This document shows positions 45,287 through 58,200 of a stretch of 64,000 bases of DNA, in pieces. The translations under genes and the position numbers were made by a program. The notes under the pieces were generated by a model. It saw only the letters and a program-made list of their open reading frames with translations, ran no database searches and was not told the origin of the DNA. Source of the stretch: Eustoma russellianum (taxonomy: Eukaryota > Streptophyta > Magnoliopsida > Gentianales > Gentianaceae); assembly GCA_036186865.1 (NCBI GenBank), contig AP025041.1, positions 40,807,714-40,871,713 of the forward strand, read 5' to 3'. Position 1 is the first letter of the stretch, and every line of letters begins with the position of its first letter.

Positions 45287-46123
45287 TGATGAAGTCGGAT
45301 CTTCACTAAGGGTCTAAGATGACCTCGAATGAACGTCGTCAGTTAACTCGAAGAATGGTTAACTAATTTGAAGATGGTAGTTGGAATAGCTTCCTGATAA
45401 TCCTGCACAAGGAAGCAAAGATAGAGGTCCCGGAGGATGACCCCGGGTAAAACCCTCCGACGCTCAAGTCAGTTTGGGCCATTTCTCACTGAGAATATAG
45501 CTTAGTGTATGGAGTTAGAAAATTCTCACAGGTCTCAGCCGAAGAGAAAGTTCAGTGTATTAGCTCCAGGTTGTATGAAGAAGAGATTTTCGGATCGGGC
45601 CCCCTTTTCAGGTTTGCATTGGCTTGCTTTTATTAGCTTTTTTTCTGCCCTTGGCCTCTGATAGCGGATGAGATGTTTGCCTGGGGCAGAAGACCTATGA
45701 CGCAGTAGGTCTGCTGATATGATCGGTAGGCCGGCTGATGTGACTAGTAGGTCTGCTGAAGTGACTTTGGCGTGTACAGGCTGAATAACCAGGCGTGTAC
45801 TCTTTCTTTGAACTGCACTTCTGCCTGATGGTTCTACGATGTGATACTGTGCTTGATTCCTTTGCCGAAGTGCGAATCTAGGCCTTGCCGAAGTGCAATA
45901 TTAAATCTGACCGAAGTGATCTGGAGTGTAGCACTTAAGTTGAAGCTGATGTTGGAGTTCGGTGCCGAGGTGCAGTCCTTGGCCTATTCTTCGATAGTAA
46001 AATGGATGTCATGGGGCATAGCCGAAGTGCTATCACGGCTAAACAGCAATAATTGGGTGCTGAACTGCAGGAATTATACCGTTAACTGTTGTTGACTAAC
46101 AGACGATTAATTCTGGTTTATCA
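45287..46123 (-). repeat. 3' LTR of the Tat-like element
   Basis: It begins TGATGAAGTCGG and ends GGTTTATCA. It is rich in short GCCGAAGTGC-type words. The left edge lies 534 bp after the stop codon of the protease gene. Confidence 0.88.
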
Positions 46124-46377
46124 TTTGCCCCCAGATTTTGTGTGGCTGAGCTGAACTGTGTGGGCAGACAAATCTATTCTGAAGAGTCATTGACGTGTCT
46201 TCATTAATTGGCCAGTTATCCTCTTAGCAGCGCCGTAATTCCCGCTTTTAACGTAAGCGTCAATTCCAACGCCTCATCATTATCTTTTTGGCGGTTTCAG
46301 TTCCCGAGGGAGAAATACTTGAAGCGTCGCCTTTTCGAATTTCAAACGAAAAGTTGCAACTTTTGCCTTTCTCTTCT

Positions 46378-46389
46378 TATAAATAGGGG
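46378..46389 (+). promoter_or_regulatory. TATA box of the accessory gene
   Basis: TATAAATAGGGG stands on the strand opposite to gag, 184 bases upstream of the accessory ORF start (46562). A CT-rich leader of plant type follows (TTCTTTCTCTTCTTCTTCTT). It suggests that the accessory gene is transcribed on its own. Confidence 0.55.
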
Positions 46390-46561
46390 TCGTTGCCCTA
46401 ATTCTTTCTCTTCTTCTTCTTCTATTCTGCACGTTGCTCATTCTGCTGTCTGGTTCTTTATCTTCGTTTTCAAAGCCTCTCTTCGTCCTTATCCCGGCGC
46501 CTTTCCTTTCAGCTCAGCCCTTCAGTCTCTCTGTAAGCATTTCTTCATCCATTTTTCTTCC

Positions 46562-47304
46562 ATGGCTTCCGTTATTTTCTCTTCTTCTTCTGTGGTTGCC
46601 CCAGAATCCATGGTGCCCTCTTCAACGGTGCTAAACTCAATGTGCACCTTGGGAGCCCCTGACCTCCCTGAATTATGTCAACATTATAACGTTGATAGGA
46701 ACACCTTTGCCCCTATTCTTCCCCTGCCACATCAGACTGCTTATGACCCCCCAGTAGGGTATGAGGCAGTTTATGAGGAATACTTTAAGTTCGGTTTCAA
46801 TCTTCCCATTCCAGCTCATTTATTCCAAATCTTGTATTCTTACAGATTTAGGCTTCCCCAACTGACGCCTAATGGCCTTAAGGTTATCCTCAGTTACCTT
46901 CTCTACCTGAGAGCTGCTGAGAAAGCCTTTTCACTTGCAGCCTTTAGGGGAATATTTGTGTGTGAGCAGAAGGGTAGTTGGTACTATTTTGGCAGGAGGC
47001 ATCAAAATAGTGAAAAACTACATGTCGTAAACCTTCCCCCTTCCACAGAAGATTGGATGGGATGTTTCTTTTTTTGTTAAGGCTATAGGATTACCCGAAG
47101 GAACCCCTTGGAAATCCGGGAGCGCAAATAACAGGAGGCCAAGCGAGCAATCTTGCAATGAAGCCTCCCAACTATTACACTTGCCCTTTGCCGTGGATTG
47201 GAAAAAAGTGGACAGGTCGGTTGTGAAGGTTGCCGACCTGGAACACTTGTGGCCAGAACATAATTTTCGGCCCCTCATCCCTATTGCTTTAAGAATAGTT
47301 CGGG
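46562..47304 (+). pseudogene. Accessory ORF exon 1, putative gypsy-type transposon domain
   Basis: Starts at MASVIFSSSS (46562). From about residue 50 it shows a region like the putative gypsy type transposon domain (PF04195): YEAVYEEYFKFGFNLPIPAH, PQLTPNGLKVILSYLLYLR, FRGIFVCEQKGSWYYF. A T run at 47069-47075 shifts the frame. Reading on in the next frame gives GLPEGTPWKSGSANN and LEHLWPEHNFRPLIPIALRI, up to a GT donor at 47305. This gene type is known from Tat-lineage elements in antisense to gag-pol; its function is unknown. The frameshift means this copy is probably dead. Confidence 0.7.
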
Positions 47305-47382
47305 GTACGTAGTAGCCTTTTGAACATCTCTGACTAGTTCTGGTGTTGCGTTTTTGACTGATTTGTTCATTGAATTCTACAG

Positions 47383-47969
47383 GAATCGTGGTGTTCGAGA
47401 CCCTTGCAAGGCTGAAGAATTTGGTGCCCAAAAAGAGGAAGAGGACCGAAGGACAACCTTCCTCTTCCGGGCAGGGCCTCTGCCAGTACTTCGTCCGAAG
47501 TGCAGATAACTCTCGAGACCGAAGTTCCAGTTAGGATTTTTGCCCTACATTGGTCTTGAGCATATTTTGTTTTCATTTAATCACTTGACATTTTTTCTCT
47601 TCATCCGGAACTCTTGATAATCCTATCCAGGCTGAAGCTCAAGTCCTTGCCCCAGCTTCAGCTCAGCCAGATGATGGGAGTGGGGGAATTGATGCTCCCA
47701 TTTTGATTCCTTCCTCTCCAGTTGCCGAAGAGGAAGTTATGCCTCCACCAAGGTGGATTTCTGATGAGGCTGTTCCCTCTTTTGAGCTTTTAGGAGAGAC
47801 TTTCGGTGTAAACGAGCCGGAGGGAGAGTCTTTCTTGTGGAATCGCCGAGGTACCAGGACGTTGCAGTTTTCTTTTGCTGATACTGCTGCAAATCCTAGT
47901 GTGGCTAGGAAAGTGACTGAGATGTCAGTGTTACCTCACGATTGGCAACTTTATGGCAGTATGGACTGA
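47383..47969 (+). pseudogene. Accessory ORF middle exons
   Basis: An acceptor (TTCTACAG) at 47382 opens an exon whose first bases complete the codon left by the donor at 47305. It reads IVVFETLARLKNLVPKKRKR, with a lysine/arginine-rich nuclear-signal-like cluster. After another likely intron, an acidic and proline-rich exon follows (47635-47969) with EEVMPPPRWISDEA and SFADTAANPSVARKVTEMSV. Splice sites were judged by eye; the second donor is weak. Confidence 0.5.
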
Positions 47970-48089
47970 GATTCTGCCATGAACTCATTTGCAATGAATA
48001 TGGCCATGGTAAGATTTTCTGATATTTTCCATCTCTTTTAGCTTGATCACTTATGCTTTTTCTAACCAAACTGATTTCTGCATTTTCGA

Positions 48090-48806
48090 GTTCAAGAATA
48101 TAACATTCTCAAACGGGCTGAACAACTGCGTGCCAAATTTGCCCAACTCTCTGAGATCAATGCCAACCTCAGAAATGCCTATGATGGGTTGGCAGAGGTG
48201 GCAAGACCCAACAATTTGAGGTTGACCCAGCTGAAAGCTCAAGTGAACAGCTTGAAATCTGAAGTGGTCGTTCTTACTGAAGAAAATTCCAGACTTCGAG
48301 CAGGGAAACAAGATTCTGATGCCAAGTTGGTCGCTGCCAATTCTCAAGTGTATGAGCTGAAGGAAACATTGGCTAACGTCGAGTTAGTATCTTCCAAGGC
48401 CCAAGCTGGGCTGGAGTTTTACCAAAAGGAGCTTGGCACTTTTGAGCAAGAGCTCTCCAATAGCAAGGCTGAACTGAATCAGCAATTGGAAGCAGAATGG
48501 AAAAGCAAAGCTGATCTCCTCCATCAATTTGAACTTCAGGCTGAGAAGATCAAGAAAGCTGCTATTGCTGAGTTCAGGCAGTCCGAGTTCTTTACTGGTA
48601 ACTTCTTAAAGATTCAAGGTTCAGCAATTGCTGTTAGACAAACTTGCACAATCGATACTTGCTCTGAGGTCTGCCCAAACTTGGACAAGAATCATCCTCA
48701 AATTGATGAACTCTACAACCCCGGGGCTAGAAGCTTACTTGAGAACCAGATTGCTCAATTTCAAAGGGGGGCTGATCTCAGAGACAATAAGGATGATGAA
48801 GAGTAG
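48090..48806 (+). pseudogene. Accessory ORF final exon, coiled coil
   Basis: The long open stretch has strong heptad spacing: LRLTQLKAQVNSLKSEVVVL, TEENSRLRAG, SKAQAGLEFYQKELGTFEQEL and KSKADLLHQFELQAEKIKKA. It ends in an acidic tail. A C-terminal coiled coil after a PF04195-like region is the usual build of these plant transposon proteins and suggests self-association. It could be read alone from the ATG at 48189, but the upstream part is open and looks like the same protein. Confidence 0.6.
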
Positions 48807-48813
48807 AACATGA

Positions 48814-49202
48814 TCTTCTTTTTGTAATCTTTGTAGTTGTAATAGAAACTTCTTAATGAAAATCCCATTTTTTCCAACTCGTGCTCTCAGCTTATTTCCA
48901 TTTTCTTGACTTTGTCTTCTGCTTGTGAAGTTTTACTTGCTCTATTTCCATAGTTAATGCAAGTATTTGTCTTTGGCTTGAGAGACTTTTCTTTAAGTTA
49001 TCCTCCGCATCGAATTTTTTTTGTCTTCGGCTCTCCTAAAGATATTTTTGGTTGCTTTTGCATTGGATTTTTCCATGAGTATTGAGCTTCATCCTTGACC
49101 TGCGGCTCTGCCAAAAATGTTACAATGCTCGACTGAACTTCAGCTCTACCACACTTTAGCTTTGCCATCTACAACAGATTTTTGATACGACTCATTCATT
49201 TT
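48814..49202. other. Spacer between accessory gene and tandem array
   Basis: About 390 bp, T-rich, with repeated CTTCGGCT- or CTTTGGCTT-like words and a gradual onset of array-like words (GTTACAATGCTCGACTGAAC). No gene was seen. Confidence 0.45.
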
Positions 49203-52200
49203 AGAACATTGTTGAATCGAGTCCTGCTTGGCCATCTCAATACTGCTGAGTTAGAATATAGAGAAACCTGTCCCAAATGTTGAGTCCTGCTCAACCTTCT
49301 CAGTCCCCCTGAGTTAGAATATAGGGAAACCTGTCCTAAATGTTGAGTCCTGCTCAACTTTCTCAGTCCTGCTGAGTTAGAATATAGGGAAACCCGTCCC
49401 AAATGTTGAGTCCTGCTCAACCTTCTCAGTCCTGCTGAGTTAGAATATAGGGAAACCTGTCCTAAATATTGAGTCCTGCTCAACATTCTCTGTCATGCTG
49501 AGTTAGAATATAGGGAAACATGTCCCAAATGTTGAGCCCTGGTCAACTTTCTCAGTCCTGCTGAGTTAGAATATAGGGAAACATGTCCCAAATGTTGAGT
49601 CCTGCTCAACCTTCTCAGTCCTGCTGAATTAGAATATAGGGAAACCTGTCCCAAATGTTGAGTCCAGCTCAACTTTCTCAGTCCCGCTGAGTTGGAATAT
49701 AGGGAAACCTGTCCCAAATGTTGAGTCCTGTTCAACCTTCTCAGTCCTGCTGAGTTAGAATATAGGAAAACCTGTCCCAAATGTTGAGTCCTCCTCAACC
49801 TTCTCAGTCCTGCTGAGTTAGAATATAGGGAAACCTGTCCCAAATCTTGAGTCCTGCTCAACTTTCTCAGTCCTGCTGAGTTAGAATATAGGAAAACCTG
49901 TCCCAAATGTTGAATCCTGCTCAACTTTCTCAGTCATGCTGAGTTAGAATATAGGGAAACCTGTCCCAAATATTGAGTCAACCTTCTCAGTCCTGCTGAG
50001 TTAGAATATAGGGAAGCCTGTCTAAAATGTTGAGTCCTGCTCAACTTTCTCAGTCCTGCTGAGTTAGAATATAAGGAAGCATGTCCCAAATGTTGAGTCA
50101 TGCTCAACCTTCTCAGTCCTGCTGAGTTAGAATATAGGGAAACCTGTCCCAAATGTTGAGTCCTACTCAACCTTCTAATTCCTGTTGAGTTAGAATATAG
50201 GGAAACCTGTCCCAAATGTTGAGTCCTGCTCAACCTTTTCAGTCCTGCTGAGTTAGAGTATAGGGAAACCTGTCCCAAATGTTGAGTCCTGCTCAACTTT
50301 CTCAGTCCTGCTGAGTTAGAATATAGGGAAACCTGTACCAAATGTTGAGTCCTGCTCAACCTTCTCAGTCCAGCTGAGTTAGAATATAGGAAAACCTATC
50401 CCAAATGTTGAGTCCTGCTCAACCTTCTCAGTCCTGCTGAGTTAGAATATAGGGAAACCTGTCCCAAATCTTGAGTCCTGCTCAACTTTCTCAGTCCTGC
50501 TGAGTTAGAATATAGGGAAACCTGTCCCAAATGTTGAATCCTGCTCAACTTTCTCAGTCCTGCTGAGTTAGAATATAGGGAAACCTGTCCCAAATATTGA
50601 GTCAACCTTCTCAGTCCTGCTGAGTTATAATATAGGGAAGCCTGTCTAAAATGTTGAGTCCTGCTCAACTTTCTCAGTCCTGCTGAGTTAGAATATAGGG
50701 AAACCTGTCCTAAATGTTGAGTCTTGCTCAACTTTCTCATTCCCGCTGAGTTAGAATATAGGGAAACCTGCCCCAAATGTTGAGTCATGCTTAACTTTCT
50801 CAGTCCTGCTGAGTTAGAATATAGGAAAACCTGTCCCAAATGTTGAGTCATGTCCAACTTTCTCAGTCCTGCTGAGTTAGAATATAGGGAAACCTGTCCC
50901 AAATATTGAGTCCTGCTTGGCCATCTCAATACTGCTGAGTTAGAATATAGAGAAACCTGTCCCAAATGTTGAGTCCTGCTCAACCTTCTCAGTCCCGCTG
51001 AGTTAGAATATAGGAAAACCTGTCCTAAATGTTGAGTCCTGCTCAACTTTCTCAGTCCTGCTGAGTTAGAATATAGGGAAACCCGTCCCAAATGTTGAGT
51101 CCTGCTCAACCTTCTCAGTCCTGCTGAGTTAGAATATAGGGAAACCTGTCCCAAATATTGAGTCCTGCTCAACATTCTCTGTCATGCTGAGTTAGAATAT
51201 AGGGAAACCTGTCCCAAATGTTGAGCCCTGGTCAACTTTCTCAGTCCTGCTGAGTTAGAATATAGGGAAACATGTCCCAAATGTTGAGTCCTGCTGAACC
51301 TTCTCAGTCCTGCTGAATTAGAATATAGGGAAACCTGTCCCAAATGTTGAGTCCTGCTCAACTTTCTCAGTCCCGCTGAGTTGGAATATAGGGAAACCTG
51401 TCCCAAATGTTGAGTCCTGCTCAACCTTCTCAGTCCTGCTGAGTTAGAATATAGGAAAACCTGTCCCAAATGTTGAGTCCTCCTCAAACTTCTCAGTCCT
51501 GCTGAGTTAGAATATAGGGAAACCTGTCCCAAATCTTGAGTCCTGCTCAACTTTCTCAGTCCTGCTGAGTTAGAATATAGGAAAACCTGTCCCAAATGTT
51601 GAATCCTGCTCAACTTTCTAAGTCATGCTGAGTTAGAATATAGGGAAACCTGTCCCAAATATTGAGTCAGCTTTCTCAGTCCTGCTGAGTTAGAATATAG
51701 GGAAGCATGTCTAAAATATTGAGTCCTGCTCAACTTTCTCAGTCCTGCTGAGTTAGAATATAAGGAAGCATGTCCCAAATGTTGAGTCCTGCTCAACCTT
51801 CTCAGTCCTGCTGAGTTAGAATATAGGGAAACCTGTCCCAAATGTTGAGTCCTGCTCAACCTTCTCAGTCCTGCTGAGTTAGAATATAGGGAAACCTGTC
51901 CCAAATGTTGAGTCCTGCTCAACCTTTTCAGTCCTGCTGAGTTAGAATATAGGGAAACCTGTCCCAAATGTTGAGTCCTGCTCAACTTTCTCAGTCCTGC
52001 TGAGTTAGAATATAGGGAAATCTGTACCAAATGTTGAGTCCTGCTCAACCTTCTCAGTCCTGCTGAGTTAGAATATAGGAAAACCTGTTGTTGAGTCCTG
52101 CTCAACCTTCTCAGTCCTGCTGAGTTAGAATATAGGGAAACCTGTCCCAAATCTTGAGTCCTGCTCAACTTTCTCAGTCCTGCTGTGTTAGAATATAGGA

Positions 52201-55200
52201 ATACCTGTCCCAAATGTTGAATCCTGCTCAACTTTCTCAGTCATGCTGAGTTAGAATATAGGGAAACCTGTCCCAAATATTGAGTCAACCTTCACAGTCC
52301 TGCTGAGTTAGAATATTGGGAAACCTGTCTAAAATGTTGAGTCCTGGTCAACTTTCTCAGTCCTGCTGAGTTAGAATATAAGGAAGCATGTCCCAAATGT
52401 TGAGTCCTGCTCAACCTTCTCAGTCCTGCTGAGTTAGAATATAGGGAAACCTGTCCCAAATGTTGAGTCCTGCTCAACCTTCTCAGTCCTGCTGAGTTAG
52501 AATATAGAGAAACCTGTCCCAAATGTTGAGTCCTGCTCAACCTTTTCAGTCCTGCTGAGTTAGAATATAGGGAAACCTATCACAAATGTTGAGTCCTGCT
52601 CAACTTTCTCAGTCCTGCTGAGTTAGAATATAGGAAAACCTGTACCAAATGTTGAGTCCTGCTCAACCTTCTCAGTCCTGCTGAGTTAGAATATAGGAAA
52701 ACCTATCCCAAATGTTGAGTCCTGCTCAACCTTCTCAGTCCTGCTGAGTTAGAATATAGGAAAACCTGTCCCAAATCTTGAGTCCTGCTCAACTTTCTCA
52801 GTCCTGCTGAGTTAGAATATAGGAAAACCTGTCCCAAATGTTGAATCCTGCTCAACTTTCTCAGTCCTGCTGAGTTAGAATATAGGGAAACCTGTCCCAA
52901 ATATTGAGTCAACCTTCTTAGTCCTGCTGAGTTATAATATAGGGAAGCCTGTCTAAAATGTTGAGTCCTGCTCAACTTTCTCAGTCCTGCTGAGTTAGAA
53001 TATAAGGAAGCCTGTCCCAAATGTTGAGTCCTGCTCAACCTTCTCAGTCCTGCTGAGTTAGAATATAGGGAAACCTGTCCCAAATGTTGAGTCCTGCTTA
53101 ACCTTCTCAGTCCTGCTGAGTTAGAATATAGGGAAACCTGTCCCAAATGTTGAGTCCTGCTCAACCTTTTCAGTCCTGCTGAGTTAGAATATAGGGAAAC
53201 CTGTCCCAAATGTTGAGTCCTGCTCAACCTTCTCAGTCCTGCTGAGTTAGAATATAGGAAAACCTGTCTCAAATGTTGAGTCCTGCTCAACCTTCTCAGT
53301 CCCGCTGAGTTAGAATATAGGAAAACCTATCCCAAATGTTGAGTCCTGGTCAACCTTCTCAGTCCTGCTGAGTTAGAATATAGGGAAACCTGTCCCAAAT
53401 CTTGAGTCCTGCTCAACTTTCTCAGTCCTGCTGAGTTAGAATATAGGGAAACCTGTCCCAAATGTTGAATCCTGCTCAACTTTCTCAGTCCTGCTGAGTT
53501 AGAATATAGGGAAACCTGTCCCAAATATTGAGTCAACCTTCTGAGTCCTGCTGAGTTAGAATATAGGGAAGCCTGTCTAAAATATTGAGTCCTGCTCAAC
53601 TTTCTCAGTCCTGCTGAGTTAGAATATAAGGAAGCCTGTCCCAAATGTTGAGTCCTGCTCAACCTTCTCAGTCCTGCTGAGTTAGAATATAGGGAAACCT
53701 GTCCCAAATGTTGAGTCCTGCTCAACCTTCTCAGTCCTGCTGAGTTAGAATATAGGGAAACCTGTCCCAAATGTTGAGTCCTGCTCAACCTTTTCAGTCC
53801 TGCTGAGTTAGAATATAGGGAAACCTGTCCCAAATGTTGAGTCCTGCTCAACTTTCTCAGTCCTGCTGAGTTAGAATATAGGGAAATCTGTACCAAATGT
53901 TGAGTCCTGCTCAACCTTCTCAGTCCTGCTGAGTTAGAATATAGGAAAACCTGTCCCAAATGTTGAGTCCTGCTCAACCTTCTCAGTCCTGCTGAGTTAG
54001 AATATAGGGAAACCTGTCCCAAATCTTGAGTCCTGCTCAACTTTCTCAGTCCTGCTGAGTTAGAATATAGGAAAACCTGTCCCAAATGTTGAATCCTGCT
54101 CAACTTTCTCAGTCATGCTGAGTTAGAATATAGGGAAACCTGTCCCAAATATTGAGTCAACCTTCACAGTCCTGCTGAGTTAGAATATTGGGAAGCCTGT
54201 CTAAAATGTTGAGTCCTGGTCAACTTTCTCAGTCCTGCTGAGTTAGAATATAAGGAAGCATGTCCCAAATGTTGAGTCCTGCTCAACCTTCTCAGTCCTG
54301 CTGAGTTAGAATATAGGGAAACATGTCCCAAATGTTGAGTCCTGCTCAACCTTCTCAGTCCTGCTGAGTTAGAATATAGAGAAACCTGTCCCAAATGTTG
54401 AGTCCTGCTCAACCTTTTCAGTCCTGCTGAGTTAGAATATAGGGAAACCTGTCCCAAATGTTGAGTCCTGCTCAACTTTCTCAGTCCTGCTGAGTTAGAA
54501 TATAGGGAAACCTGTACCAAATGTTGAGTCCTGCTCAACCTTCTCAGTCCCGCTGAGTTAGAATATAGGAAAACCTATCCCAAATGTTGAGTCCTGCTCA
54601 ACCTTCTCAGTCCTGCTGAATTAGAATATAGGAAAACCTGTCCCAAATCTTGAGTCCTGCTCAACTTTCTCAGTCCTGCTGAGTTAGAATATAGGAAAAC
54701 CTGTCCCAAATGTTGAATCCTGCTCAAATTTCTCAGTCCTGCTGAGTTAGAATATAGGGAAACCTGTCCCAAATATTGAGTCAACCTTCTTAGTCCTGCT
54801 GAGTTATAATATAGGGAAGCCTGTCTAAAATGTTGAGTCCTGCTCAACTTTCTCAGTCCTGCTGAGTTAGAATATAAGGAAGCCTGTCCCAAATGTTGAG
54901 TCCTGCTCAACCTTCTCAGTCCTGCTGAGTTAGAATATAGGGAAACCTGTCCCAAATGTTGAGTCCTGCTTAACCTTCTCAGTCCTGCTGAGTTAGAATA
55001 TAGGGAAACCTGTCCCAAATGTTGAGTCCTGCTCAACCTTTTCAGTCCTGCTGAGTTAGAATATAGGGAAACCTGTCCCAAATGTTGAGTCCTGCTCAAC
55101 CTTCTCAGTCCTGCTGAGTTAGAATATAGGAAAACCTGTCTCAAATGTTGAGTCCTGCTCAACCTTCTCAGTCCCGCTGAGTTAGAATATAGGAAAACCT

Positions 55201-58200
55201 ATCCCAAATGTTGAGTCCTGGTCAACCTTCTCAGTCCTGCTGAGTTAGAATATAGGGAAACCTGTCCCAAATCTTGAGTCCTGCTCAACTTTCTCAGTCC
55301 TGCTGAGTTAGAATATAGGGAAACCTGTCCCAAATGTTGAATCCTGCTCAACTTTCTCAGTCCTGCTGAGTTAGAATATAGGGAAACCTGTCCCAAATAT
55401 TGAGTCAACCTTCTCAGTCCTGCTGAGTTAGAATATAGAGAAGCCTGTCTAAAATATTGAGTCCTGCTCAACTTTCTCAGTCCTGCTGAGTTAGAATATA
55501 AGGAAGCCTGTCCCAAATGTTGAGTCCTGCTCAACCTTCTCAGTCCTGCTGAGTTAGAATATAGGGAAACCTGTCCCAAATGTTGAGTCCTGCTCAATCT
55601 TCTCAGTCCTGCTGAGTTAGAATATAGGGAAACCTGTCCCAAATGTTGAGTCCTGCTCAACCTTTACAGTCCTGCTGTGTTAGAATATAGGGAAACCTGT
55701 CCCAAATGTTGAGTCCTGCTCAACCTTCTCAGTCCTGCTGAGTTAGAATATAGGAAAACCTGTCTCAAATGTTGAGTCCTGCTCAACTTTCTCAGTCCTG
55801 CTGAGTTAGAATATAGGGAAACCTGTCCCAAATATTGAGTCAACCTTCTTAGTCCTGCTGAGTTATAATATAGGGAAGCCTGTCTAAATGTTGAGTCCTG
55901 CTCAACTTTCTCAGTCCTGCTGAGTTAGAATATAAGGAAGCCTGTCCCAAATGTTGAGTCCTGCTCAACCTTCTCAGTCCTGCTGAGTTAGAATATAGGG
56001 AAACCTGTCCCAAATGTTGAGTCCTGCTTAACCTTCTCAGTCCTGCTGAGTTAGAATATAGGGAAACCTGTCCCAAATGTTGAGTCCTGCTCAACCTTTT
56101 CAGTCCTGCTGAGTTAGAATATAGGGAAACCTGTCCCAAATGTTGAGTCCTGCTCAACCTTCTCAGTCCTGCTGAGTTAGAATATAGGAAAACCTGTCTC
56201 AAATGTTGAGTCCTGCTCAACCTTCTCAGTCCCGCTGAGTTAGAATATAGGAAAACCTATCCCAAATGTTGAGTCCTGGTCAACCTTCTCAGTCCTGCTG
56301 AGTTAGAATATAGGGAAACCTGTCCCAAATCTTGAGTCCTGCTCAATTTTCTCAGTCCTGCTGAGTTAGAATATAGGGAAACCTGTCCCAAATGTTGAAT
56401 CCTGCTCAACTTTCTCAGTCCTGCTGAGTTAGAATATAGGGAAACCTGTCCCAAATATTGAGTCAACCTTCTCAGTCCTGCTGAGTTAGAATATAGGGAA
56501 GCCTGTCTAAAATATTGAGTCCTGCTCAACTTTCTCAGTCCTGCTGAGTTAGAATATAAGGAAGCCTGTCCCAAATGTTGAGTCCTGCTCAACCTTCTCA
56601 GTCCTGCTGAGTTAGAATATAGGGAAACCTGTCCCAAATGTTGAGTCCTGCTCAATCTTCTCAGTCCTGCTGAGTTAGAATATAGGGAAACCTGTCCCAA
56701 ATGTTGAGTCCTGCTCAACCTTTACAGTCCTGCTGTGTTAGAATATAGGGAAACCTGTCCCAAATGTTGAGTCCTGCTCAACCTTCTCAGTCCTGCTGAG
56801 TTAGAATATAGGAAAACCTGTCTCAAATGTTGAGTCCTGCTCAACTTTCTCAGTCCTGCTGAGTTAGAATATAGGGAAACCTGTCCCAAATATTGAGTCA
56901 ACCTTCTTAGTCCTGCTGAGTTATAATATAGGGAAGCCTGTCTAAAATGTTGAGTCCTGCTCAACTTTCTCAGTCCTGCTGAGTTAGAATATAAGGAAGC
57001 CTGTCCCAAATGTTGAGTCCTGCTCAACCTTCTCAGTCCTGCTGAGTTAGAATATAGGGAAACCTGTCCCAAATGTTGAGTCCTGCTTAACCTTCTCAGT
57101 CCTGCTGAGTTAGAATATAGGGAAACCTGTCCCAAATGTTGAGTCCTGCTCAACCTTTTCAGTCCTGCTGAGTTAGAATATAGGGAAACCTGTCCCAAAT
57201 GTTGAGTCCTGCTCAACCTTCTCAGTCCTGCTGAGTTAGAATATAGGAAAACCTGTCTCAAATGTTGAGTCCTGCTCAACCTTCTCAGTCCCGCTGAGTT
57301 AGAATATAGGAAAACCTATCCCAAATGTTGAGTCCTGGTCAACCTTCTCAGTCCTGCTGAGTTAGAATATAGGGAAACCTGTCCCAAATCTTGAGTCCTG
57401 CTCAACTTTCTCAGTCCTGCTGAGTTAGAATATAGGGAAACCTGTCCCAAATGTTGAATCCTGCTCAACTTTCTCAGTCCTGCTGAGTTAGAATATAGGG
57501 AAACCTGTCCCAAATATTGAGTCAACCTTCTCAGTCCTGCTGAGTTAGAATATAGGGAAGCCTGTCTAAAATATTGAGTCCTGCTCAACTTTCTCAGTCC
57601 TGCTGAGTTAGAATATAAGGAAGCCTGTCCCAAATGTTGAGTCCTGCTCAACCTTCTCAGTCCTGCTGAGTTAGAATATAGGGAAACCTGTCCCAAATGT
57701 TGAGTCCTGCTCAATCTTCTCAGTCCTGCTGAGTTAGAATATAGGGAAACCTGTCCCACATGTTGAGTCCTGCTCAACCTTTACAGTCCTGCTGTGTTAG
57801 AATATAGGGAAACCTGTCCCAAATGTTGAGTCCTGCTCAACCTTCTCAGTCCTGCTGAGTTAGAATATAGGAAAACCTGTCTCAAATGTTGAGTCCTGCT
57901 CAACTTTCTCAGTCCTGCTGAGTTAGAATATAGGGAAACCTGTCCTAAATGTTAAGTCTTGCTCAACTTTCTCATTCCCGCTGAGTTAGAATATAGGGAA
58001 ACTTGTCCCAAATGTTGAGTCATGCTCAACTTTCTCAGTCCTGCTGAGTTAGAATATAGGAAAACCTGTCCCAAATGTTGAGTCCTGTCCAACTTTCTCA
58101 GTCTTGCTGAGTTAGAATATAGGGAAACCTGTCCCAAATGTTGAGTCCTGCTTGGCCATCTCAATACTGCTGAGTTAGAATATAGAGAAACCTGTCCCAA

